Below are positions 43,423-52,722 of a stretch of DNA of 64,000 bases, in pieces. This stretch comes from Haliotis asinina. Lineage: Eukaryota > Mollusca > Gastropoda > Lepetellida > Haliotidae. The DNA is taken from the NCBI RefSeq assembly GCF_037392515.1, contig NC_090292.1, forward strand, positions 41,911,747 to 41,975,746, given 5' to 3'. Every line of letters starts with the position of its first letter. The first letter of the stretch is position 1. The notes under the pieces were generated by a model. That model ran no database searches, was not told where the DNA came from, and worked only from the letters and a program-made list of their open reading frames with translations. The translations under genes were made by a program, and so were the position numbers.

Positions 43423-44900
43423 CTGCAGCTCTGTATACTGTTACACACGTGGGAAAATACTACAGCTGTTACACATGCGAGAAAATACTACAGCTGTTAC
43501 ACACGCGGGTAAATACTACAGCTACTACACACGCGGGTAAATAATACAGCGACTACACACGCCGGAAAATACTACAGCTGTTACACACAGAGAAAACTGC
43601 TGCAGCTGTTACGCACGTGGGAAAATACTACAACTGTTACACACGCGGGAAAATGCTACAGCTGCCACACACGCGGGAAAATACTACAGCTGCTACACAC
43701 GCGCGAACATACTACAGCTGTTACACACGCGGGAAAATACTACAGCTGCTACACATGCGGGAAAATACTATAGCTGTTACACACGCGGATAAATACTACA
43801 GCTGCTACACATGCGGGAAAATACTACAACTGTTACACACGCGGATAAATACTACAGCTGCTACACACGCGGGTAAATACTACAGCTGTTACACACGCGG
43901 GAAAATGCTACAACTGCTACACACGCCGGAAAATAGTACAGCTGCTACACACAGAGTAAAATACTACAGCTGTTACACACAGAGAAAACTGCTGCAGCTG
44001 TTACACACGCGGGAAAATACTACAGCTGCTACACACGCCGGAAAATACTACAGCTGTTACACACAGAGGAAAATACTACAGCTGTTACACACAGAGGAAA
44101 ATGCTGCAGCTGTTACACACGCGGGTAAATACTACAGCTGCTACACACGCCGGAAAATACTACAGCTGTTACACACAGAGGAAAATACTACAGCTGTTAC
44201 ACACAGAGGAAAATGCTGCAGCTGTTACACACGCGGGAAAATACTACAGCTGCTACACACGCCGGAAAATACTACAGCTGTTACACACAGAGGAAAATAC
44301 TACAGCTGTTACACACAGAGGAAAATGCTGCAGCTGTTACACACGCGGGTAAATGCTGCAGCTGCTACACACGCGGGTAAATACTACAGGTGCCACACAC
44401 GCGGGAAAGTACTACAGCTGCTACACACGCGGGAAAATACTACAGCTGCTACACACGCGGGAAAATACTACAGCTGTTACACACGCGGGAAAATACTACA
44501 GCTGCCACACACGCGGGAAAATACTACAGCTACTACACACAGAGGAAAAAGCTGCAGATCTGTACACACGCCGGAACATACTACAGCTGTTACACACGCC
44601 GGAAAATACTACAGCTGTTACACACGTTGGAAAATACTACAGTTGTTACGTACGTGGGAAAATCCTACAGCTACTACACACGCAGAAAAAGCTACAGCTG
44701 TTACACACGTGGGAAAATACTACAGCTGTTACACACGTTGGAAAATACTACAGATGTTACGTACGTGGGAAAATCCTACAGCTACTACACACGCGGAAAA
44801 AGCTACAGCTGTTACACACGCGGGAAAATACTACAGCTGTTACACACGCGGGAAAATACTACAGCTGTTACACATTTAGGAAAGCACTACAGCTGTATCG
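43423..44900. repeat. 28-bp minisatellite, ~52 units, with higher-order structure
   Basis: Unit ACACGCGGGAAAATACTACAG-CTGTTAC. Each unit contains CAGCTG. Variants CGCGGG, CGCCGG and AGAGG alternate, and from ~43996 to ~44330 a block of four units (112 bp) is repeated three times. A second higher-order block with TTACGTACGTGGG units recurs near 44640 and 44756. As 28 is not divisible by three, all frames read the same 28-residue repeat and a 420-codon frame is open by composition; no gene is inferred. Confidence 0.95.
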
Positions 44901-45349
44901 GGTGCAGGAACTACTGTAGCGGATCGAAGCACTTGTGCAGTGAATAAAACCATAAGTTGATCTGATATTTTACGAACGCATCAAGAGCCGCTGTCGGAGT
45001 ATATACAATGTAGCTGAAGTGCTGAAAGTGGATTTCAGTCCAGTCATCCACATCGAATTGGAAGACACCTGTAACGTTACCCCATCAGTACCCCGTGTTT
45101 AACGATCCACTGGCATTGAGGCTAGCAAGCGAATTATCTCCACATGTAATAACACATATCGTGCCCCTAGTTTTCAGTTCACCGTCACTTTGTTCAAATA
45201 TCCATCAATAGTTTTGCGCGATTTAGCTTAAAGGATAATACTAAAGCATTATATTTTTTTCATCAAGCTTAAAAGCATTGTAAAAATTCAATGATCATTT
45301 TTTATTTATTTTTATCAGTATTTTAAATCAGAATAGACAGTTTGGAAAG
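44901..45349. other. Unannotated
   Basis: Nothing recognised between the minisatellite and the SINE B copy. Confidence 0.4.
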
Positions 45350-45480
45350 GGACGGTTGGATAGCCTAATGCTTAAACCGTTTACTAGTCTCGCCGAAGAC
45401 CTGGGTTCAACTCCCCACATGGGCATAATGCGCTAAACTCATTTCTGGTGTCCCCCTCCGTGATATTGCTGGAACATACC
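45350..45480 (+). mobile_element. SINE family B copy
   Basis: Head GGATAGCCTAATGCTTAAACC, box B GGGTTCAACTCC, ending at GATATTGCTGGAACATACC. A SINE A lies just downstream. Confidence 0.8.
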
Positions 45481-45498
45481 ACTTAACCCCCCGACGGC

Positions 45499-45797
45499 AA
45501 TGAACAGCAGACCCGTGAAGGTCTCGGGGTAGAATAGGCCTTCAGCAACCCATGCTTGCCACAAAAGGCGACTCAGCTTGTCGTAAGAGGCGACTAACGG
45601 GATCGGGTGGTCAGACTCGCTGACTTGGTTGACACATGTCATCGGTTCCAAAAATTGCGCAGATCGATGCTCATGTTGTGGATCACTGGATTGTCTGGTC
45701 CAGACTCGATTATTTACAGACCGCCGCCATATAGCTGTAATATTGCTGAGTGCGGCGTAAAACTAAACTCACTCACTCACTCACTAATGAACAGCAG
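45499..45797 (+). mobile_element. SINE family A, full length with 12-bp target duplication
   Basis: The 275-bp element (45511-45785) runs from ACCCGTGAAGGTCTCGGGGT to AACTAAACTCACTCACTCAC and is flanked by AATGAACAGCAG at 45499-45510 and again at 45786-45797. This fixes both ends of the family and shows LINE-type retrotransposition. Low divergence from the other good copies marks it as young. Confidence 0.95.
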
Positions 45798-45870
45798 CTG
45801 GTTTCCGGTGACATGACGTCATATATGCTTATTGCGGATGTCTTCTTTGATTTAACCTGGCAGCTTGATA

Positions 45871-46047
45871 ATGATCATGGGTTCTGAAGCAGTAAAGACG
45901 TCCTTGACGTCATTGCTGAGAGATGTTAGACCCGGTCAGTACGAACCGATTTTACATCTTCCAAAAGAAACTTACAGTGACGATAAAGAGGAAAAATCAA
46001 GAGAAACGAAGGCACCACTTGATGTAAAACAAGTAGGCGATAAATAA
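45871..46047 (+). CDS. Uncharacterised small open frame or exon
   Basis: ATG at 45871 (or 45877) opens 58 codons, MIMGSEAVKTSL...LDVKQVGDK, hydrophilic, rich in Lys/Glu, stop TAA. A TTTAACCTGGCAG acceptor-like site precedes at ~45863. It sits between repeats and is not part of any repeat I recognise. Product unknown; it may be a terminal exon. Confidence 0.3.
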   Translation: MIMGSEAVKTSLTSLLRDVRPGQYEPILHLPKETYSDDKEEKSRETKAPLDVKQVGDK

Positions 46048-46084
46048 TGCCACTTTGTGGGTGTTCCCTGTCCAGAGGAATGAG

Positions 46085-46275
46085 AGAGTATGGTTTAACG
46101 CCGCTGTTAGCAATATTGCAGCAATATCACTGTCGTGGAGACCAAAAATGGCTTCACACATTGTACCAATTAGGAGAATCGGACCCTAATCTTCAGAGCA
46201 GAGACCATATATCGGTACTTGGTCTCTGTTCAGAGTGATGAGCGGACACTTTCACTAGACTCACCCACCGCCCCT
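46085..46275 (-). mobile_element. SINE family B copy with internal duplication
   Basis: Body normal to AATCTTCAGAGCAGAGACCA, then a short TTGGTCTCTGTTCAGAG insertion before the head complement GATGAGCGGACACTTTCACT and CACCGCCCC. Confidence 0.75.
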
Positions 46276-47067
46276 AGTCTAAAGGACATTTTATGTGCTA
46301 ACGTCAAACGAAACAATACATGCTCCCTCGTAACGGCCAGCAGCCACGTCAGCTGACCCTTGACATTTGACCCCTGACAATGGACCTCACCTGTCATCTG
46401 GTTCACATGGCTCTTGTGAGATAAATATTGTGACAGACGTATTAACCATGCGTGTGAGAATAGGTCAAATTCCATACACAAAGGTGTGGCAGAGTGAGAA
46501 TCATATTCGCGGAAACTGACCTTTCCTCGTGGTGTACTAGATGAACGGATTTTTTGTTATATTTTTAGTCAACTTTTTCTGCTTCGAAGAACTTAAATTC
46601 CTCTAAACTGATGTAGGTTTTTGATTTTATGTAGACAGAGAAACTGCACAGTTTGCTCGATTACGAGTGCAATGTAGTATCCAGATTTTATCCTCCTGGT
46701 AGACTAGCTAGGGCGGAAAATAATTCACTTATTTGAAAGAAGACACGCGTTTCATCATTAAGCTGCTTAAATGATGAACGCTTCTATCTGGCCATAATCT
46801 CGTATGATTTAAAAGTGTAGTCGTCAGGGAGAGTGATCATATTTATATATTGGCCCCATGAAGATACACAAACCTGTCGGGCCAGTTACTGTAGAGAGTT
46901 ACTGGCCTGACTAAATTTTTACTAGCCGCGCGCTAGCTGGCCATTGGTTACTTGGTGACGACTATCACTTGTTATGCTGCTGAAAACTGATCCGTTGATT
47001 ACACAAGCACTCGAAACAAAACTGTTATTGAGGAATTCTGAAACAGTTTGATTTGCACTATTGTTGT
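46276..47067. other. Unannotated
   Basis: No exon or repeat recognised. The segment 46880-46935 holds a short inverted pair around CTGTCGGGCCAGTTACTG / AGTTACTGGCCTGACTA, an ~11-base hairpin. Confidence 0.35.
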
Positions 47068-47290
47068 CAACCACGCTCAGTAATATTCCAGCTACATGGC
47101 ATCAGTCTGTAAAATAACTGAGGCTGGATCACATAATCAAGTGATTAACGTTGATGAGCTAGGTAACTGAAAATCGGCGATATGAGCCAACGCAGGCAGC
47201 GAGCCGGTACCACAGTTGTCAGAAGTTTTCCAGAAAACCGCCAGAAATGGGCTTCACAAACTGCACATACTGCGATTTCACTTAACCCCA
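47068..47290 (-). mobile_element. SINE A fragment followed by SINE B fragment
   Basis: 47068-47222 shows CGCTCAGTAATATTCCAGC, GGCTGGATCA and GCAGCGAGCC (A, diverged); 47235-47290 shows CCGCCAGAAATGGGCTTCAC (B). Confidence 0.6.
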
Positions 47291-47385
47291 ATTATTTACA
47301 TTGAAAAATACTTTGGTCTCAAGCATTATTGGGAAACAGGTAAAATTTGTTGTATGAATTACGTTGCACAGGTATGAGCAAATGT

Positions 47386-47752
47386 AGAGTACAGTACACA
47401 ATCCTGTGCACTTAATAGAACCCACGAATCCGTTGGTAAATGATCAGATAGTGGTCACATGAATACGTGCAAACACCAAGGTGCTAGTACAGTAAGGTGC
47501 AGTAAACTTGGACAAAGCACCGTGAGTATGTGCCCCAGTCCACCCAGCTGTGGATGCATACCTCGTAACGATGGGAAAGCCATATAACTTGGTGCGCCTA
47601 GTGGCTGCATAAAATGTATGATCTACAGGTAGTTAAGACTGATAATACGACATGCTGTTGAGATTGAAATCCAGTGGTCGACGGAAAAACACAGGGACTT
47701 TGAGCAGTTAACCTGGATATCGGCGCAATACAAATGTTAGTATAAGAATGTT
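47386..47752 (+). mobile_element. SINE family C, 5'-truncated
   Basis: Starts within the body (GTACAGTACACAATCCTGTG) and matches 28240-28600 through CCACCCAGCTGTGGATG, TTTGAGCAGTTAACCTGG and the ACAAATGTTAGTATAA end. Confidence 0.75.
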
Positions 47753-48759
47753 TGAGCTTATTTTGTGCCTTTCTTTATTGAAAACTGGCGGTGAGTTAGC
47801 CGTATGGTTAAAGACAACTGGAACAAGATATGTGCCGCTATGCCTGTTTCGTCTTTGCTAGCAAGCATCAAACGAATTACTAATAATGTAAAGACAAAAT
47901 TCAAGTGAAATATCGTTAGAAATATTCTCCCGTGGTACAACATGCGGACATGGTAACGTTACACTTCGTGACGTAATTAAAGTTCAATGACACAATGCTT
48001 GTCATCATTGCACCATTGTCGACGTCATGTTGACACAGCGTGGGAAATAGTTTGATCATTTAATTCGAGAAAGGCCACGCGACCTTTGTTGGTCTTGTTA
48101 TCAACGCTGTTATCTTACGCCATGTTGATAACGGCAACGTTATAATCACACTGGACAGGTTATAGTATGTACTGGATAACAGTATTAGATGAGCCAGCGC
48201 AGTGAACGCGTTTGTGACAAGCAGGCGAGACAAGTAATCTGGACGAATACACCTGGTTACTACAGGTAGATAGGCGATTAAGCACGTGCAATTCATGCTG
48301 ACCGTGGCGTGAAATCAATACCGATACTGTTTAACACGTGTCTCGTAGAGCGATTTAGTTCAGCAAGACACCACATCACGACACGATTCCCACGAGGAAA
48401 TCGAACTTTTCAGTATTAGACGACAGCCTGTTTCCCTCTTGTTTCAAATGGAATGTTCTGGAGGGCGTTGCCATATATGCAAATTGGGGTCATTTGTCAG
48501 GTCGTGACTCTTCTAATACTTATCAAGCAGTAGATGTCTGCTTCGTCATTAGCACGAGATGCACGTGGGCAACATGCACCCTGCCGTATCCTGCTCTGCG
48601 TAGGCGTCATGGTAACTGGGCATGAGCCTCGAACTTATCAGTCAACATTAATCATAGATGTGTCTGTGGCCAGAATCGTGAAATGAAGGCTGACCTTTTG
48701 CTCATTATTTAACCTGCTTAGAAAATGAACAAGGACGTTCAGGAGTGATTGAGTTAGAA
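47753..48759. other. Unannotated
   Basis: No exon or recognised repeat in either strand; GC content is a little higher than in the surrounding kilobases. Confidence 0.35.
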
Positions 48760-48902
48760 TAGCTTGAAGCTGCTGCTAGCACCTTTCCAGCAAAATCACA
48801 GCGGGGGACGCCAGAAATGGGCTTCACACATTTTACCTATGTGAAGAATAGAACTTGAATCTTCAACGTGACACCTTCACCACGAAGCTACCCCACCATC
48901 CT
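48760..48902 (-). mobile_element. SINE family B copy
   Basis: CTTTCCAGCAAAATCACAGC, GGACGCCAGAAATGGGCTTC, and TACCCCACCATCC at the head side. Confidence 0.72.
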
Positions 48903-49094
48903 CCGTTTTAGGAAGCCTCACAGATATTTTCTTGCAAAACATTAAGGAAGTATGATTTTAAAAAAGTGCATCGATTTTTAAAACCTTTTACGTATAATGA
49001 AATTGTCCATGATGTGCAGACATAGTTTTTTTTCCGTTTTACTGAAGTATTGGCAGCAAGGTTTGACTTCGTTTCCTTTGCTGGCAATTTACCC

Positions 49095-49310
49095 ACATGA
49101 CGATCTGGGTCAGAAGTGGCTTCCGAAAGCGTGTTCATATCGTAAGAGGCGACTAAAAGATCAGGTGGTCAGGCTCACTGACTTGGCTGAAACATGTTAT
49201 CGTATCCCAATAGCGTGGACAGATGCTCATGTTGTTGATCACTAGATTGTTTGGTCCAGACTCCATTAGTTACAGTCCGCCGCCATATATCTGCGCGCGG
49301 CATAAACAAC
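49095..49310 (+). mobile_element. SINE family A copy
   Basis: TCGTAAGAGGCGACTAAAAG, GGTGGTCAGGCTCACTGACT, TTGTTGATCACTAGATTG and a shortened CGCGCGGCATAAACAAC tail. Confidence 0.78.
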
Positions 49311-49324
49311 AAAACAAGTAAACA

Positions 49325-49435
49325 AATCCAGCAAAACCGCGTCGGGGATACCAAAAAGAACTTCACCCACTTCTCTCACAAATCCGCGTCTTCGACACGA
49401 CCACCTAAGACAATAACCATTGGACCAGTCACCCA
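49325..49435 (-). mobile_element. SINE family B fragment
   Basis: TCCAGCAAAACCGCGTCGGG, then ACTTCACCC and CGCGTCTTCGACACGACC. Diverged. Confidence 0.6.
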
Positions 49436-49703
49436 TTATAACTACACAGAGCGATCGATATAAGTGGGTAAAAGTATCAAAGTCTTGGAAAATAGCAAAT
49501 GATAAGTTTCTTAACAAACACGATAATGAACCTATTTAAAGGGGAAAATTCATCGACGGGCTGAGCAATTACATTGATGCTATCAACACAAGCAGCGTAA
49601 AAACGTCACTTGTCGGACGAATAAGGGAATGTCAAGGGTCGGGCTATGTACACATGGTGTTTTGTAGGACATGAGGGTCGAGAGGGACCCCCTTGAAAGT
49701 CGA

Positions 49704-50225
49704 GCAGATATTATTGGTATAACGTATTTCTACAGCGCACGTATCTGCGCAAGTAGTACATGCTCAAGGCGCTGTTATGTTTTCCCCTTAATCATTGGAG
49801 CTCAGTTCAAACTGCACATCGTAATATAAATCTCAACTCCTTAGGACCATACAACTTTTGCAGCTACTACCCATATATGCGCCGCGAGTTAGTGCAGCTT
49901 TCCCGTTCTTTCGAGGTATCCACTCACAGCTGGGTGGACTGGGACACAGACTGCAGTGTTTTGTCCAAGTTCACTGCACCTTGCTGTACCCGCAACTAGG
50001 TGTTTGCACGTATTCATGTGGCCACATCTGGTCATATAGCAACGGATTCGTGGGTTCCTTTAAGTGCACAGGGTTGTGTAGTGTACACCACGGGTTGCAA
50101 CAACAGTGAAAGCGTCTGCACACAATGTTGACTCCAAGGTTTTCACACCCGATCACAAGTGGGCTCGATCCTCAAGCTCATTGGATCACTAGCCTGGCGC
50201 CTTAATCAGCTCACCTACCATGTCC
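49704..50225 (-). mobile_element. SINE family C copy, full length
   Basis: On the minus strand it begins TGGTAGGTGAGCTGATTAAG (box A-like) with GGATCGAGCCC (box B-like), continues through AAAGGAACCCACGAATCCGT and TGTGTCCCAGTCCACCCAGC, and ends ACGTTATACCAATAATATCTG. The best-preserved C copy, about 520 bp; its 3' end does not match the LINE/SINE A tail, so another LINE must mobilise it. Confidence 0.82.
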
Positions 50226-50643
50226 ACCTGCGTGGGCGCATAATGACTACTTTTGCTGGCCAGGGCAACGGAGTTGTTTGTTGTCGCGATACAATTTATA
50301 AATAATTGATATACTAGTATTTCAAACTTTATGTTCATGCAGACAACATGTACAGTGACTAGGATCAGTAGATTAAAGACGAAACGAAAACTGGCACGTT
50401 GAAAAAATATTGCTCATTTGCTTGAAAACGAGGGAGACTCAGAAATAGACAAAGTTATTATTGAATCCATAGAGGTGAGATTTGCTGGTCTAGATTAATG
50501 GCTAAACGTAAATGATGAGAGGATTTCGTAGCCATGACCTCCTTTAATATCACTTGACCGGCATTCAAATTGGGTCATGTCTTGTTACGTGAAGAGAAAT
50601 TGGGTTTTACGGTTACTTCCACATCTTTGACTTCCTATACTTG

Positions 50644-50719
50644 CGTGTGTGTGTGCGTGCGCGTGCGCGTGCGCGTGCGCGTGCGCGTGCGTGTGCGTGT
50701 GTATGCGTGTGTGTCCGTG
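50644..50719. repeat. (GTGCGC)n / (GT)n microsatellite
   Basis: Alternating purine-pyrimidine tract with five or more GTGCGC units, a sequence type prone to Z-DNA. Confidence 0.92.
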
Positions 50720-50944
50720 CTAATAGTTGACTAAGACTGTTTTTTTATTATATACACAGTAGAGTATATCCTCAGATACATGTATCTAACTTGTGTAAAT
50801 TACATTTGAAATATGTCCATTCTGCTTAACATTTTAGCAAAACGATTTCTTCGACCCATACCATGTACACTTTGGGTGGCCCAACTATAACATGTGCGAT
50901 TTTCTTACTGTAGGTCGAATGGCCTTATGTACAAATAAAATGCT

Positions 50945-51135
50945 CTCTCACAGCGGACCGCCTCCTAGCCGAGAAGTCGCGTTTGTTATTGTCTGAAGGA
51001 CGGGCTCCCGACTGGATAAAGTATGCTAGTAATCCTTTGGTGTAATTTGGTGTGATGATGGCTGGGATCGAACCCCGACCTTCCGTTGTCCGGCACACAC
51101 GATACCAACTAGACAAGAAGTCCGCTCTCAGACAT
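50945..51135 (-). mobile_element. tRNA-derived SINE (family D)
   Basis: Minus strand: GCGGACTTCTTGTCTAGTTGG box A region, GGTCGGGGTTCGATCCC box B, spaced as in a tRNA, followed by ~110 bp of body ending CTAGGAGGCGGTCCGCTGTG. Not a functional tRNA because acceptor-stem pairing is poor and the 3' part runs into the body. Only copy in the window. Confidence 0.65.
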
Positions 51136-51161
51136 TTGAAGTTTCAGACCATTTGAACAGA

Positions 51162-51265
51162 CAGTGAGTGAGCGAGTGAATATGGTTTTATGCCGCTTTG
51201 AACAATATTCCGGTTGTGTGATAGCGGTACACCGGGAATGGGCTTTGCACCTATGTAATGTGGAC
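51162..51265 (-). mobile_element. SINE family B fragment
   Basis: GTGAGTGAGCGAGTGAATAT tail, GGTTTTATGCCGCTTTG, then CGGGAATGGGCTTTGCACC; head lost. Confidence 0.7.
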
Positions 51266-51317
51266 GTGCCAAGTGCAGAGAGGACACCTGGACAAAGGCT
51301 TTTTCCAAGACTTTCTA

Positions 51318-51436
51318 CAATGGTCGAAGCATGTCATCGAATCCCGACAGCGTACATCGATGCTCATGACGTCGATCACTGTATTGTCTGGTACAGATCA
51401 CTTAGAGACCGCCGCCATGTAGCTGGAATATTCTCA
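51318..51436 (+). mobile_element. SINE family A fragment
   Basis: ATCGATGCTCATGACGTCGA, TATTGTCTGGTACAGATCAC and CCGCCATGTAGCTGGAATAT; both ends truncated. Confidence 0.7.
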
Positions 51437-51522
51437 CGGTGTTTATCAACAGACAAGCAATGCCTACGCAACCCAATAATATTGTCTTGTTTGGTTGTAA
51501 ACATCAACAGTTTAGTATTCGT

Positions 51523-51819
51523 CACTGTTTCGTCGACTCGTGAAGATCCGGGGTTGAATAGGTCTCCATCAAACCATGCTTGCCGCAAAAGGCTACAATG
51601 CTTGTCGGAAGATGCGACTAACGGGATCGGGTGGTCAGGCTCGCTGACTTGTCTGACACATGTCATCGGTTCCCATTTGCGGAAATCGATGTTCATACCG
51701 TTGATCACTGGATTGTCTGGTCCAGACTCGATTATTTACAGACCGCCGCCATATAGCTGGAATATTGCTGAGTGCGGCGTAAAACTAAAATCGCTCATTC
51801 ACTCACTCATTGTTCCGTC
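51523..51819 (+). mobile_element. SINE family A, full length, imperfect target duplication
   Basis: Element 51536-51807 runs from CTCGTGAAGATCCGGGGTTG to AACTAAAATCGCTCATTCAC. Flanks CACTGTTTCGTC (51523-51534) and CATTGTTCCGTC (51808-51819) agree at 10 of 12 positions, a plausible aged duplication. A 287-codon frame running through this SINE is not a gene. Confidence 0.85.
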
Positions 51820-51879
51820 ACTCATGTTTTCGCGGTCATATACTGTTAGTTCGTACAATGAGTCTGTTACACCAAAACG

Positions 51880-52017
51880 CAGCTGTTCACATGCACGATA
51901 TTTGCACATGCTTTTTAGCAATATGGTGCATAATACTCGTGCAATTCATCTGCATAAAGTTTGCAATTGGTTTCTCCAGGGTAGTGGAGAAATTCATCTT
52001 CGAGGTAACACAAACTG
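51880..52017 (+). repeat. Interspersed repeat shared with 23328-23467
   Basis: CTGTTCACATGCACGATATT, TTTAGCAATATGG and GTGGAGAAATTCATCTTCGA match the 23.3-kb copy in order. Confidence 0.65.
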
Positions 52018-52349
52018 TTTTAAGTGAATCTAAATTTTTGAAGGATAATGTACATCTTTACATTCAACTGTCAGTAAAACGACCAAACTCAGAAATGATG
52101 GTTTGATGTTAATCAGTTTGATATTGTTTGTTTCGACGACTTTTTATCAGCCAAGAAACATTTTGTTAACAATTAGATTCAATGTCAGTTTTGAAATGTA
52201 TACTTTCGTTTTTCTGTCGGTGTATTTGGAGATCACCTCGTAACACTCCCATTGTCAACGGAGCGACACGAAACCAGAATACACTTTGTTGTATGTAGAT
52301 GACTTGAATTACCAGCAGTCTACGATTTAAAAGATTCACAATCTGGTTT

Positions 52350-52590
52350 CTGCACTGAAATTACCCCACAGTGCCTTGCAGATTGTTGTGATGTCACTGG
52401 GATGCATGATGTCACAAACAAATGACATCAGTAATCTCCTCAGCTGTGAATGCTGCTTAGTTGTACTCTTCAAGGACAAGGCATTGTTGACTTCACTGTG
52501 GAATAAACACATCGATTATAAACAAAGAGCCACCTTGGATATCAAATATATCCCTTCTTGTCTATAAATCTTTAAAACACCTTGGCAAGT
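52350..52590 (-). repeat. Duplicated block partner of 24826-25075 (inverted)
   Basis: Reverse complement matches 24.8-25.1 kb over ~240 bp, and the match continues into the neighbouring SINE A in both places. Confidence 0.75.
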
Positions 52591-52722
52591 CTCAGTTTTC
52601 ACCACCCGTGAAGACCCGGGTTAACATTCATCTTCGGCAACCCATCTTTGTCTTTAGAGGCGCGATCGGGTGGACGGGATCACTGGATCGTCTGATCCAG
52701 ATTTGCAGACCACCGCCATATA

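Noticed and set aside
43617..44879. 420-codon open frame in the 28-bp minisatellite
   Set aside because: It is a perfect translation of the 28-bp unit read three times in successive frames (28-residue repeat), other frames are equally open, and no start context, signal or domain is present.
43423..44900. CRISPR-like array of 28-bp repeats
   Set aside because: There are no unique spacers between units, the organism is an animal, and no cas-like genes occur.
51164..52027. 287-codon open frame on the plus strand
   Set aside because: It runs through a SINE B fragment, two SINE A copies and another repeat; the translation is repeat sequence.
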